DNA of 56,503 nucleotides from contig JAKSMI010000009.1 in assembly GCA_024400635.1 (NCBI GenBank), forward strand, positions 1-56,503, in the 5' to 3' direction. Both the position numbers and the translations under genes were made by a program. Below the pieces are notes generated by a model. It saw only the letters and a list, made by a program, of their open reading frames with translations. It was not told the origin of the DNA and made no database searches. Source of the DNA: Bacteroidales bacterium. Lineage in GTDB: Bacteria > Bacteroidota > Bacteroidia > Bacteroidales > WCHB1-69. Positions 1 to 6,091 of the stretch are shown piece by piece (position 1 is the first letter of the stretch; every line of letters starts with the position of its first letter).

Positions 1-173
1 CGTTCTTAACGCCTCCACCCGCCTCGATTTGTCACGCAAAGCGCTTGTAAGGCGGGGGATATAAATGGGATGACGATGAGGTGACAGTGTCTGAAAGACA
101 CCACAACAGTAACCGGGGACGAAGTCCTCGGTGGGGAGGCGTTGTTAGAACCTGTTGCCTGAAAGGCAATACC
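1..173. repeat. Structured GAA-loop repeat element, copy 1
   Basis: Non-coding element that recurs, diverged, at 320-555. Three hairpins have unrelated stems but the same GAA loop: GTGTCT-GAA-AGACAC (87-101), CCGGGGAC-GAA-GTCCTCGG (113-131, one G.T pair) and TTGCCT-GAA-AGGCAA (155-169). A longer-range stem is possible between CCCGCCT (18-24) and AGGCGGG (51-57). An outer stem can pair the left end (GTTCT..AACGCC, 2-13) with GGCGTT..AGAAC (138-150). The whole thing could fold as a closed multi-branched RNA or single-stranded DNA structure. I do not recognise the family. Strand and function are unknown. Confidence 0.75.
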
Positions 174-179
174 ATTTTC

Positions 180-212
180 TGATACTTTCTTTGAGACCCA
201 AAGAAAGTATCA
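180..212. repeat. Perfect 14-bp inverted repeat
   Basis: TGATACTTTCTTTG (180-193) and its exact reverse complement (199-212) are separated by AGACC. It sits between the two element copies. The stretch 213-319, also non-coding, completes the 319-bp period. There is no T-run after the stem on either strand, so it is not a typical intrinsic terminator. It resembles the dispersed palindromic repeats common in Bacteroidota chromosomes, though I cannot count genomic copies from here. Confidence 0.8.
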
Positions 213-319
213 CAAAGAAAGGTTTCCCGCTGAACAAGCCTTTGCTACAAATCGGGCAGTTGCAGGCTAAACGCAGAAACTCGCAGGCTCCACTCCGTTC
301 CGCCCGCTCAAACAGTCTG

Positions 320-555
320 CGTTCTTAACGCCTCCACCCGCCTCGATTTGTCACGCAAAGCGCTTGTAAGGCGGAGGATATAAATGGGATGTTGGAGATG
401 CTGCCGGAAATGTGACGATGAGTTGACAATGTGACGGTGAGATAGCATTGTGACGATGCTTCGGCGGTGTCTGAAAGACACCACAATTAGTAACCGGGGA
501 CGAAGTCCTCGGAGGGAATGGCGTTGTTAGAACCTGTTGCCTGAAAGGCAATACC
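320..555. repeat. Structured GAA-loop repeat element, copy 2
   Basis: Second copy of the element at 1-173, offset by 319 bp at its left end. The first 72 bases match copy 1 almost exactly (one substitution near 376). All three GAA-loop hairpins are retained at 467-481, 494-512 and 537-551. Between the left block and the first hairpin, this copy has about 60 extra bases rich in TGTGACGATG-like motifs. The right end differs from copy 1 (GGAGGGAATGGCGTT against GGTGGGGAGGCGTT), yet the potential outer pairing AACGCC/GGCGTT and GTTCT/AGAAC is kept. Bases 556-740, up to the tRNA promoter, hold no gene that I can see. Confidence 0.75.
411..459. repeat. Three iterations of a TGTGACGATG-like motif
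   Basis: TGTGACGATGAG (411-422), TGTGACGGTGAG (430-441) and TTGTGACGATGC (448-459) recur every 18-19 bp inside the second element. The first element has only a single related stretch (GATGACGATGAGGTGACA, about 69-86). AGCAT..ATGCT around 444-459 could form a further small stem. It looks like local expansion within the element. Confidence 0.55.
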
Positions 556-740
556 TAATCTCCTCTTTTCTTTGCGGCCGCTGAAGTATGTCATTTTTAC
601 ATTTCATAACCTTTCATTCCGATTTTTTTCTGTCAATTTTACCACAAAAATTACCATAAAAAATGCATTTTATTGAAAATCAACAAAATAAATATAGAAA
701 ATTTTTTTCTTGCGTTGTGTTATTCTAATAAAAAAAGTTG

Positions 741-748
741 TATTTTTG
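741..748 (+). promoter_or_regulatory. Bacteroidota -7 promoter box for tRNA-Asp
   Basis: TATTTTTG matches the Bacteroidota TAnnTTTG consensus, 20 bases before the tRNA. A TTG at 715-717 could serve as the -33 element, with a spacer of 23, slightly long. No other promoter is visible before ispE. Confidence 0.6.
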
Positions 749-767
749 CAATCTCAAACAAACGAAA

Positions 768-842
768 GGTTCGGTAGTTCAGTTTGGTTAGAATACCTGC
801 CTGTCACGCAGGGGGTCGCGAGTTCGAGCCTCGTCCGGACCG
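768..842 (+). tRNA. tRNA-Asp (GTC anticodon)
   Basis: A full cloverleaf can be drawn. The acceptor stem is 768-774 with 835-841 (one T.G pair). The anticodon arm is 796-812 with loop CTGTCAC and anticodon GTC at 803-805. The variable loop is 813-817. The T arm is 818-834 with loop TTCGAGC. The discriminator base is G842. The 3' CCA is not encoded, because CAA follows, so it must be added after transcription. The cognate aspartyl-tRNA synthetase gene lies at 19931-21679. Confidence 0.97.
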
Positions 843-850
843 CAAGACAA

Positions 851-883
851 AGGCTGTCAGATTTTGACAGCCTGTTTTGTTTT
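851..883 (+). terminator. Intrinsic terminator between tRNA-Asp and ispE
   Basis: A 9-bp perfect stem (AGGCTGTCA, 851-859, with TGACAGCCT, 865-873) and a 5-nt loop are followed by the T-rich tract GTTTTGTTTT up to 883. It sits 8 bases after the tRNA and abuts the earliest possible ispE start, so ispE appears to depend on read-through or on an unseen promoter. Confidence 0.8.
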
Positions 884-901
884 ATGAGTAAACGCATGCG
901 T

Positions 902-1660
902 ATGATTGTTTATCCCAACTTCAAAATCAACATTGGACTTAACATTATTCGGAAACGTACCGACGGCTATCATGATCTGCAAACGGTCTTTTACCCTGTC
1001 GATACCATTTGCGACGAGTTGGAAATCAATAAGATAGGTAGTGGTTTGCGTTTAACAGTGCAGAATGTCGAAAACCTTTGTGCCGACGAGGACAATTTAT
1101 GCGTCAAGGCATTTCGTCTTTTGCAAAAGCATTATCCTATTGATGGCGTAGATATCCGGTTGAAAAAGAATATTCCTTTCGGAGCAGGCCTTGGCGGTGG
1201 TTCTGCTGACGCGGCTTTCGCCATTAAAGTTTATAATCAATTATTTAACCTCAAGCTGACTAACGAGCAATTACGCCAATTTGTTTCGCAGCTGGGTAGC
1301 GATACGGCATTTTTCATAGACAATAGTCCTGCCTTTGCCCAAGGCCGAGGGGAAATAATGAAGCCCATCAACCTCGATCTTTCTGGTTATAAAATAGAGA
1401 TTGTCAAACCGGAATTTTCAATTTCCACTAAAGAAGCCTACGCAGGTGTAACACCCCACCCATCAGAAACCGATTTGATGCAATCCGTTCAGCAACCTAT
1501 TGAAAAATGGAAAACATTGATTCACAATGATTTCGAGGACAGTTTGTTTGTCAAGTATCCGCAGTTGCAAGAAATGAAACAGAAATTTTACGATTGCGGC
1601 GCGCTTTATGCCTCCCTTTCAGGCAGCGGTTCAGCGGTTTACGGCATCTTCCGCAAATAA
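902..1660 (+). CDS. ispE: 4-diphosphocytidyl-2-C-methyl-D-erythritol kinase (IspE)
   Basis: GHMP-family kinase that phosphorylates CDP-methylerythritol in the non-mevalonate (MEP) isoprenoid pathway, in the cytoplasm. The N-terminus PNFKINIGLNI followed by RTDGYHDLQTVFYP is characteristic of IspE. The glycine-rich ATP loop IPFGAGLGGGSADAA follows, and SLSGSGSAVYGIF near the C-terminus is the third GHMP motif. I chose ATG 902 (252 aa) because the conserved domain begins there. ATG 884 and 896 are in frame, but 884 directly touches the terminator T-tract. The reading frame runs open upstream through the tRNA, which is coincidental. The gene follows tRNA-Asp and converges with the LytTR gene, whose stop codon is adjacent. 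Confidence 0.93.
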   Translation: MIVYPNFKINIGLNIIRKRTDGYHDLQTVFYPVDTICDELEINKIGSGLRLTVQNVENLCADEDNLCVKAFRLLQKHYPIDGVDIRLKKNIPFGAGLGGGSADAAFAIKVYNQLFNLKLTNEQLRQFVSQLGSDTAFFIDNSPAFAQGRGEIMKPINLDLSGYKIEIVKPEFSISTKEAYAGVTPHPSETDLMQSVQQPIEKWKTLIHNDFEDSLFVKYPQLQEMKQKFYDCGALYASLSGSGSAVYGIFRK

Positions 1661-2404
1661 TCATCTCACCCTCAACAATTCCCGAAGCCGTACAATATAA
1701 ATTCTTGAGACATTGAAACTCTCGTTCTGAATCCATACTTTCTGATTTTGGAAGCTTTCAATTTCCTTATAATTGACGACAACAGATTTGTTGATGCGGG
1801 CAAAAAGCCCCGGTGGTAGCAAATTAAACATCTTCTTCAAAGTTGAACGATAATAGAGGTTCTCATTTCCTTTCAGACAGATTTTCAAGGTATTACCCAC
1901 ATTTTTGATGTATAAAATCTGGTCGAAAACCAAACGATGTTGTTTTTTGCCGATTTTTATAAACATTTGATAATCATTATTTTCCATGTCTAATGTCTGA
2001 TAGTTTGCCGTTGTGTCTGACACAATATCCGAATCTTCGTAAAGTTTTCGGTAAGGGAAACGGTAAGCGTTGGCGATTCGCAAAATCTTACTCATCACCT
2101 CACAGAGATTTTGTTCAAGGAGGGGAATTTTGAGAATATCGAAAATGGTGCTATGTACCGAAAATTCTTGTGTATTTCCAATTCCTATAACGAATGGCGG
2201 CAGCAGAATGTGATGCAAAATATCGTATTCGCATTCCTCAATGAATAAAATGTCGCATTGATTCTGCTGCATTTTTTCCAGCAATTCAAATTTATTACTT
2301 ATACAATCAAAAGAAGAAATGGAATGCATTTTGTCTAAATATTCTGACAAGCTATTTTCAATTTCCAGATTGTCAACAAAAATGGAACAGGTCAGTGTAC
2401 CCAT
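1661..2404 (-). CDS. LytTR-type DNA-binding regulator with degenerate receiver
   Basis: The C-terminal half (about residues 145-247) is a LytTR DNA-binding domain, recognisable by FDQILYIKNVGNTLKICL, then RSTLKKMFNLLP..FARINKSVVVNYKEI and FNVSRIYIVRLRELL. The N-terminal about 110 residues align with a CheY-like receiver: one acidic-pocket Asp (D11) and the LKIP lysine remain, but the expected phosphoacceptor (DILFI-E-E) is Glu56, not Asp. The protein is thus probably not switched by ordinary phosphorylation. No partner histidine kinase gene is adjacent; the neighbours are ispE (convergent) and smpB (divergent). It likely acts as a transcription factor; its targets cannot be read from the sequence. 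Confidence 0.82.
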   Translation of the reverse strand: MGTLTCSIFVDNLEIENSLSEYLDKMHSISSFDCISNKFELLEKMQQNQCDILFIEECEYDILHHILLPPFVIGIGNTQEFSVHSTIFDILKIPLLEQNLCEVMSKILRIANAYRFPYRKLYEDSDIVSDTTANYQTLDMENNDYQMFIKIGKKQHRLVFDQILYIKNVGNTLKICLKGNENLYYRSTLKKMFNLLPPGLFARINKSVVVNYKEIESFQNQKVWIQNESFNVSRIYIVRLRELLRVR

Positions 2405-2440
2405 AGCGATAATATTAAAGTTTAACTAAAATGATAGTTG

Positions 2441-2448
2441 CAAAGATA
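2441..2448 (-). promoter_or_regulatory. -7 box for the LytTR regulator
   Basis: CAAAGATA on the plus strand reads TATCTTTG on the minus strand (TAnnTTTG), 37 bases upstream of the start. I see no clear -33 TTG. The 307-bp divergent gap 2405-2711 otherwise holds only AT-rich sequence. Confidence 0.5.
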
Positions 2449-2690
2449 AAATATATGTTGTTTCCGAGAAAAAATTTTTTAAAAAAAGTGTTATAAATAA
2501 GCATTTTATATTAAATTTTACAAATATTGTTATATGAAATATAAGAATGGCGACATTTGCGTTTTTTTAATTAAAAATTTAAAGAAACCGTGAAGAAATT
2601 AGCATTATATTATGTAGAAAATGCTATTTGTCATAACTTGAAGAAAAAGAAATAAAATGAAAATTCGGAAGAAATATGAAAATTTTAATG

Positions 2691-2698
2691 TAACTTTG
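2691..2698 (+). promoter_or_regulatory. -7 box for smpB
   Basis: TAACTTTG matches TAnnTTTG, 13 bases before the smpB ATG, which implies a very short leader. No clear -33 element is visible. Confidence 0.55.
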
Positions 2699-2711
2699 CA
2701 GACTTTTTGAA

Positions 2712-3179
2712 ATGAACATGGGAAAAGAAAAGAGTACGACACAGATATCCATTAAGAACCGAAAGGCGGAATTTGAGTATTATTTGCTCACTTCGTTTTC
2801 GGCGGGTTTGGTATTGTGTGGTACGGAGATAAAATCAATACGTTCAGGGAAGGCCAATTTGACGGATAGCTATTGCTCGTTTGAGAATGGCGAATTGTGG
2901 GTTCATAATTTGCACATCAGTGAATACACACACGGCAGTTACAACAATCATGAGCCCAAACGTGACCGCAAATTGCTACTCACCAAGAAGGAGTTAAAGA
3001 AGTTGCAGAGTAAACTCAACGACCGTGGCACAACCATTATTCCTACACTTTTGTGGATTAATGAAAAAGGTTATGCCAAGCTTGACATTTCGCTTGCCCG
3101 AGGCAAGAAAATGTATGACAAGCGTGAAAGTATTAAAGAAAAGGACAACCGCAGAGCCGCGGCTCGCGATGAAGAATAA
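2712..3179 (+). CDS. smpB: SsrA-binding protein SmpB
   Basis: Partner of tmRNA in trans-translation, which rescues stalled ribosomes and tags incomplete proteins. The 155 residues match the family length. Recognisable stretches are [72 protein letters not shown] and the basic tail [18 protein letters not shown]. The start is ATG 2712; ATG 2718 (GKEKS) is also possible. The MerR-type gene begins 2 bases after the stop, so the two are probably co-transcribed from the promoter at 2691. The tmRNA gene itself is not in this window. Confidence 0.97.
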   Translation: MNMGKEKSTTQISIKNRKAEFEYYLLTSFSAGLVLCGTEIKSIRSGKANLTDSYCSFENGELWVHNLHISEYTHGSYNNHEPKRDRKLLLTKKELKKLQSKLNDRGTTIIPTLLWINEKGYAKLDISLARGKKMYDKRESIKEKDNRRAAARDEE

Positions 3180-3181
3180 TT

Positions 3182-3514
3182 ATGGAAAACGAAATTCAAC
3201 GCAGTTACTTTAGCATCGGCGATGTAGCCAAAATGTTTGACCTTACACCAGCCACACTTCGCTATTGGGAAAAGGAATTCAGCGAAATAAAACCTTTTAA
3301 AAACAAAAAGGGAGAGCGCTATTATTCCCGTCATGACGTTGACACCATCAAAACCATCTATTATCTTACAAAAACGAAAGGTTATACACTCAAAGGGGCA
3401 AAAGATGCTTTGAAACAAGATTTCGTTCAAGCCACCAGCAATGCTCAAATTGCGGATACGCTATTGAAAGTCAAGAAAATGCTGCTTGATATCAAAGCTA
3501 ATCTGGATGCGTAA
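3182..3514 (+). CDS. MerR-family transcriptional regulator
   Basis: Small (110 aa) winged-helix regulator. Residues 9-75 carry the MerR DNA-binding pattern: YFSIGDVAKMFDLTPATLRYWEKEF, then the wing GERYYSRHDVDTIKTIYYL and KTKGYTLKGAKDALKQ. The C-terminus is a short amphipathic helix, presumably for dimerisation. There is no effector domain and no metal-binding cysteines, so the signal is unknown. Such short MerR proteins next to smpB or peptidase genes are frequent in Bacteroidota. It lies between smpB and the SPOR-domain gene in one tight plus-strand cluster. Confidence 0.88.
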   Translation: MENEIQRSYFSIGDVAKMFDLTPATLRYWEKEFSEIKPFKNKKGERYYSRHDVDTIKTIYYLTKTKGYTLKGAKDALKQDFVQATSNAQIADTLLKVKKMLLDIKANLDA

Positions 3515-3536
3515 TTTTCAATCAAAAATCATTATC

Positions 3537-3953
3537 ATGAAAAGACATTTCATCATAAATATCATTAAAAACCTGAGTTTCCTTTTTGTTTTCCTTATAG
3601 GTTTCAATTGTGTGATGCTCGGACAAAACCAGGTGACTTATGAAAAGGAACCCTTGATTGATTCCATTGAAAACGAATACATAAAATCTTGGAAAACAGT
3701 AAAATACGATGAAGGATACCGTATTCAACTGGTAGCATCGCCCACAAAAAACGGAGCACAGAAAGTTTATAACGAATACACCAGTGCCTTCCCTGAGGTA
3801 CCCGCGTATTTGTCGTACACGGAACCCACGTTTCGCGTGCGAGTAGGCAATTTCACGAACCGAATTGACGCTCACCGCTTCTTGAAACGCATCCAGCCAC
3901 AATTCCCGGGCGCGTTCATTACCAAGGACAAAATATCATTTAAGGAAAATTAG
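3537..3953 (+). CDS. Exported SPOR-domain protein
   Basis: 138 residues starting at ATG 3537, which places a signal peptide or anchor (FIINIIKNLSFLFVFLIGFNCVMLGQ) at the N-terminus. Upstream in-frame starts at 3486 and 3507 overlap the MerR gene and would spoil the signal peptide. Residues about 55-135 form a SPOR domain: GYRIQLVASPTKNGAQKVYNEY, YLSYTEPTFRVRVGNFTNRIDAHRFLKRIQPQFPGAFI. SPOR domains bind peptidoglycan lacking stem peptides, often at division sites. The protein is probably periplasmic. Its TAG stop overlaps the stop of the convergent YfhO gene in the shared bases TTAG. Confidence 0.87.
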   Translation: MKRHFIINIIKNLSFLFVFLIGFNCVMLGQNQVTYEKEPLIDSIENEYIKSWKTVKYDEGYRIQLVASPTKNGAQKVYNEYTSAFPEVPAYLSYTEPTFRVRVGNFTNRIDAHRFLKRIQPQFPGAFITKDKISFKEN

Positions 3954-6076
3954 GGAATATTTTCCGGGGAAATATGGTTTTTCCACAAAACCCAAAATAT
4001 TGCTCCCACCGACAGCAATGTTAAAACACATTGCAAGACAAAAATCCATGCATAAAAAGGTCTATGGTATCGAAGTTCCAAGGTATGCTTTCCTGCAGGC
4101 ACCATGACCGTTTGCATCGTGAAATTTAAGGTATCCAATTTAACTTTTTTCCCGTCAACACGAGCTTCCCAACCAGAATAAACATTTTGACACAAAACCC
4201 AGGGTCGCTCGATACTGGTTTCTGTTCGCGCAGCAACGAATCCAGGGCGAAAACTGATAACTTCCGTTTTTGCTATACCATCGGTAAAGCATTTGCTTCC
4301 TTCTGGATTAGTTGTATAAGCGGTATCAGCATTGAGAAAATGAGCTGTTGTATCATAAATTACTGTATTTGGAAAGAATGAAAGAGGCAAATACAACGGT
4401 TTTTCGGCATCCAAATATTTTTTCAGCATGCGCTTATTGCCATACAACTTGACGGGATTATAGCTATAATATTCCACTTCTTTGGCAAACATACCCACGT
4501 TGGTCCATAAAAAATCCCAATTCCGAAGGCGGATGATTTTTTCATCGGATTTAATGGAATCAGGAATTGGAAAACCATCAATGCTGGTAACTTCTGCTAA
4601 TCGGTTGAGGTCAACTTTTGTATCATAAATAGTCTTTGGCCCGCAAATATTAGCTTGACTAACACCTTCGGTGACAAAAATAGCGAGAAGAATTCCGAGC
4701 AAAATTTTTCCATTGGTGAAAAACAACGAAAATGCCAGTGCTCCAGCAATTATTGCAGAAATACAAGCTTCAATCATTAATTTCTCTGTAAATGGTCCAT
4801 TTAACGGATGCTCCATATCGAATGAGGAATTGTCATGGGCCGAAACCAAAGCGATAATGATAAAGATTATACAAAGAACCGCAAAAACAATGGCCACAGG
4901 GAGTCGATACGTTGGCAACTGCTCCTTAAAACTTTTAAATCCAACTGATGCAATAATCAAAACACTTAAAATAAAGTAAATACGACATAAGGCTGGTAAG
5001 CGGATTAACCCGAGAAAGGGTAAATACTCGAAGAGGATGCGATTGGTCGGTATGGCTTGACCAAAAGCCAGTAGCAAAGACACTAAACCAAAAGCGAAAA
5101 GAATCCACAACAATTGATTTTTGTTCTCTTTCAACCCAATGAAAATCATAGGTATAGAGAACATTCCAATAAAAACACTGCCTGTTGAGATATCAGTATT
5201 TACAAAGTCAGGGGAACTGCACGCAATATATGGGAAAAAGAACGAAATAAGACTTTGAATGGTAACAGGTTGCGTTGTTACTTCAAAGGAAAGAGTTGCT
5301 CCTCTGGTGATATGAGGTTGAATTTCCCAAAAGGAGATGAGTGCGGGTGCAGAAAGAAGGAATGACAAAAAGACTGCTCCCAAGAGAAACGATATCAGTC
5401 GTTTAAAATCTTGCTGCTTATTGTGAATGATTCGAATGACAAAGAAAATAAACAGTAATAGCAAGAGATAAAAAAGAATAAAGATGAATCCAGGGTAACC
5501 TCCTGTTAGCATTAGCGAAAAAGTAATCGGTAGAAGCAACATCGGCACAATGCCAGGCTCTTCGAAGAGGAGAATAAAGGAATAGATGACCCATGGTAGC
5601 CATGCGGCAGAAATAATCCAAACCAAATGCTGTGCATTGCCAACAAAAAAACCAGAAAGCACATAGGCACAGCTAAAAGTAAAAGCAGAAAGTTTATCTT
5701 TGGTAAAGTAATGAATCAACAAATAACATCCACAGGCCCCAACAAAAGTATGAAAAAGAAACTCGGCTGCACAACATACGGTGGTGTATTTTCCGAATAT
5801 TAAAGCAAAAATCCAAACTGGAAGATAAAAAACGCCAGACTGTGGGTCTGCGTGGGCTGGTATGCCCATTGTTTGATAGGGATTCCAAAATGGTAGCGAA
5901 CCATGGCTGATGGCATCTACGATTGAATAACGATAAGGAAAGAAAAAATTGTAAAAGTCATAGATGGGTGCAAAGCGAAGAAAAGCACCGTATGCTGCAA
6001 AATTTACTAGTAATAGTAGCAAAAACCAAAACAAGTGATTGCCTAGTATTTGATCTTTAGTGCTCTTTTTCAACAT
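3950..6076 (-). CDS. YfhO-like multi-pass membrane protein
   Basis: 708-residue integral membrane protein with about 12 hydrophobic segments, starting near residue 12 (LFWFLLLLLVNFAAYGAF). The loop after TM1 carries PIYDFYNFFFPYRYSIVDAISHGSLPFWNPYQTMGIPAHADPQSGVFYLPVW, the pattern of the YfhO/glycosyltransferase-C-like family. In that family the conserved loop faces outside and the role is transfer of sugars from lipid carriers onto envelope polymers. The C-terminal about 130 residues before the last helix form a soluble beta-rich domain (GFVAARTETSIERPWVLCQNVYSGWEARVDGKKV). The exact substrate is unknown. It is the last gene of the minus-strand run that begins at recA and lies 15 bases after priA. 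Confidence 0.85.
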   Translation of the reverse strand: MLKKSTKDQILGNHLFWFLLLLLVNFAAYGAFLRFAPIYDFYNFFFPYRYSIVDAISHGSLPFWNPYQTMGIPAHADPQSGVFYLPVWIFALIFGKYTTVCCAAEFLFHTFVGACGCYLLIHYFTKDKLSAFTFSCAYVLSGFFVGNAQHLVWIISAAWLPWVIYSFILLFEEPGIVPMLLLPITFSLMLTGGYPGFIFILFYLLLLLFIFFVIRIIHNKQQDFKRLISFLLGAVFLSFLLSAPALISFWEIQPHITRGATLSFEVTTQPVTIQSLISFFFPYIACSSPDFVNTDISTGSVFIGMFSIPMIFIGLKENKNQLLWILFAFGLVSLLLAFGQAIPTNRILFEYLPFLGLIRLPALCRIYFILSVLIIASVGFKSFKEQLPTYRLPVAIVFAVLCIIFIIIALVSAHDNSSFDMEHPLNGPFTEKLMIEACISAIIAGALAFSLFFTNGKILLGILLAIFVTEGVSQANICGPKTIYDTKVDLNRLAEVTSIDGFPIPDSIKSDEKIIRLRNWDFLWTNVGMFAKEVEYYSYNPVKLYGNKRMLKKYLDAEKPLYLPLSFFPNTVIYDTTAHFLNADTAYTTNPEGSKCFTDGIAKTEVISFRPGFVAARTETSIERPWVLCQNVYSGWEARVDGKKVKLDTLNFTMQTVMVPAGKHTLELRYHRPFYAWIFVLQCVLTLLSVGAIFWVLWKNHISPENIP

Positions 6077-6091
6077 GATTCAAAAATATTT

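Noticed and set aside
351..551. A 66-codon minus-strand open frame within the second repeat copy
   Set aside because: It lies across the hairpins, is proline-rich low complexity, has no counterpart in copy 1 and resembles no protein; the region is better explained as non-coding.
1..555. CRISPR array or group II intron
   Set aside because: There are only two long units with no regular short repeat-spacer pattern, and no reverse transcriptase or recognisable intron domain V; GAA hairpins alone are not sufficient.
574..581. GCGGCCGC (NotI site) in otherwise AT-rich sequence, possibly a cloning trace
   Set aside because: A single 8-mer with no vector sequence around it; chance or part of a diverged palindrome is enough.
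710..901. N-terminal extension of ispE through the tRNA
   Set aside because: The frame crosses the tRNA gene and its terminator, and the IspE family domain begins at ATG 902.
2600..2626. TAGCATT..AATGCTA inverted repeat in the LytTR-smpB gap
   Set aside because: A 7-bp stem with a 13-nt loop in very AT-rich DNA is expected by chance; no T-run follows.
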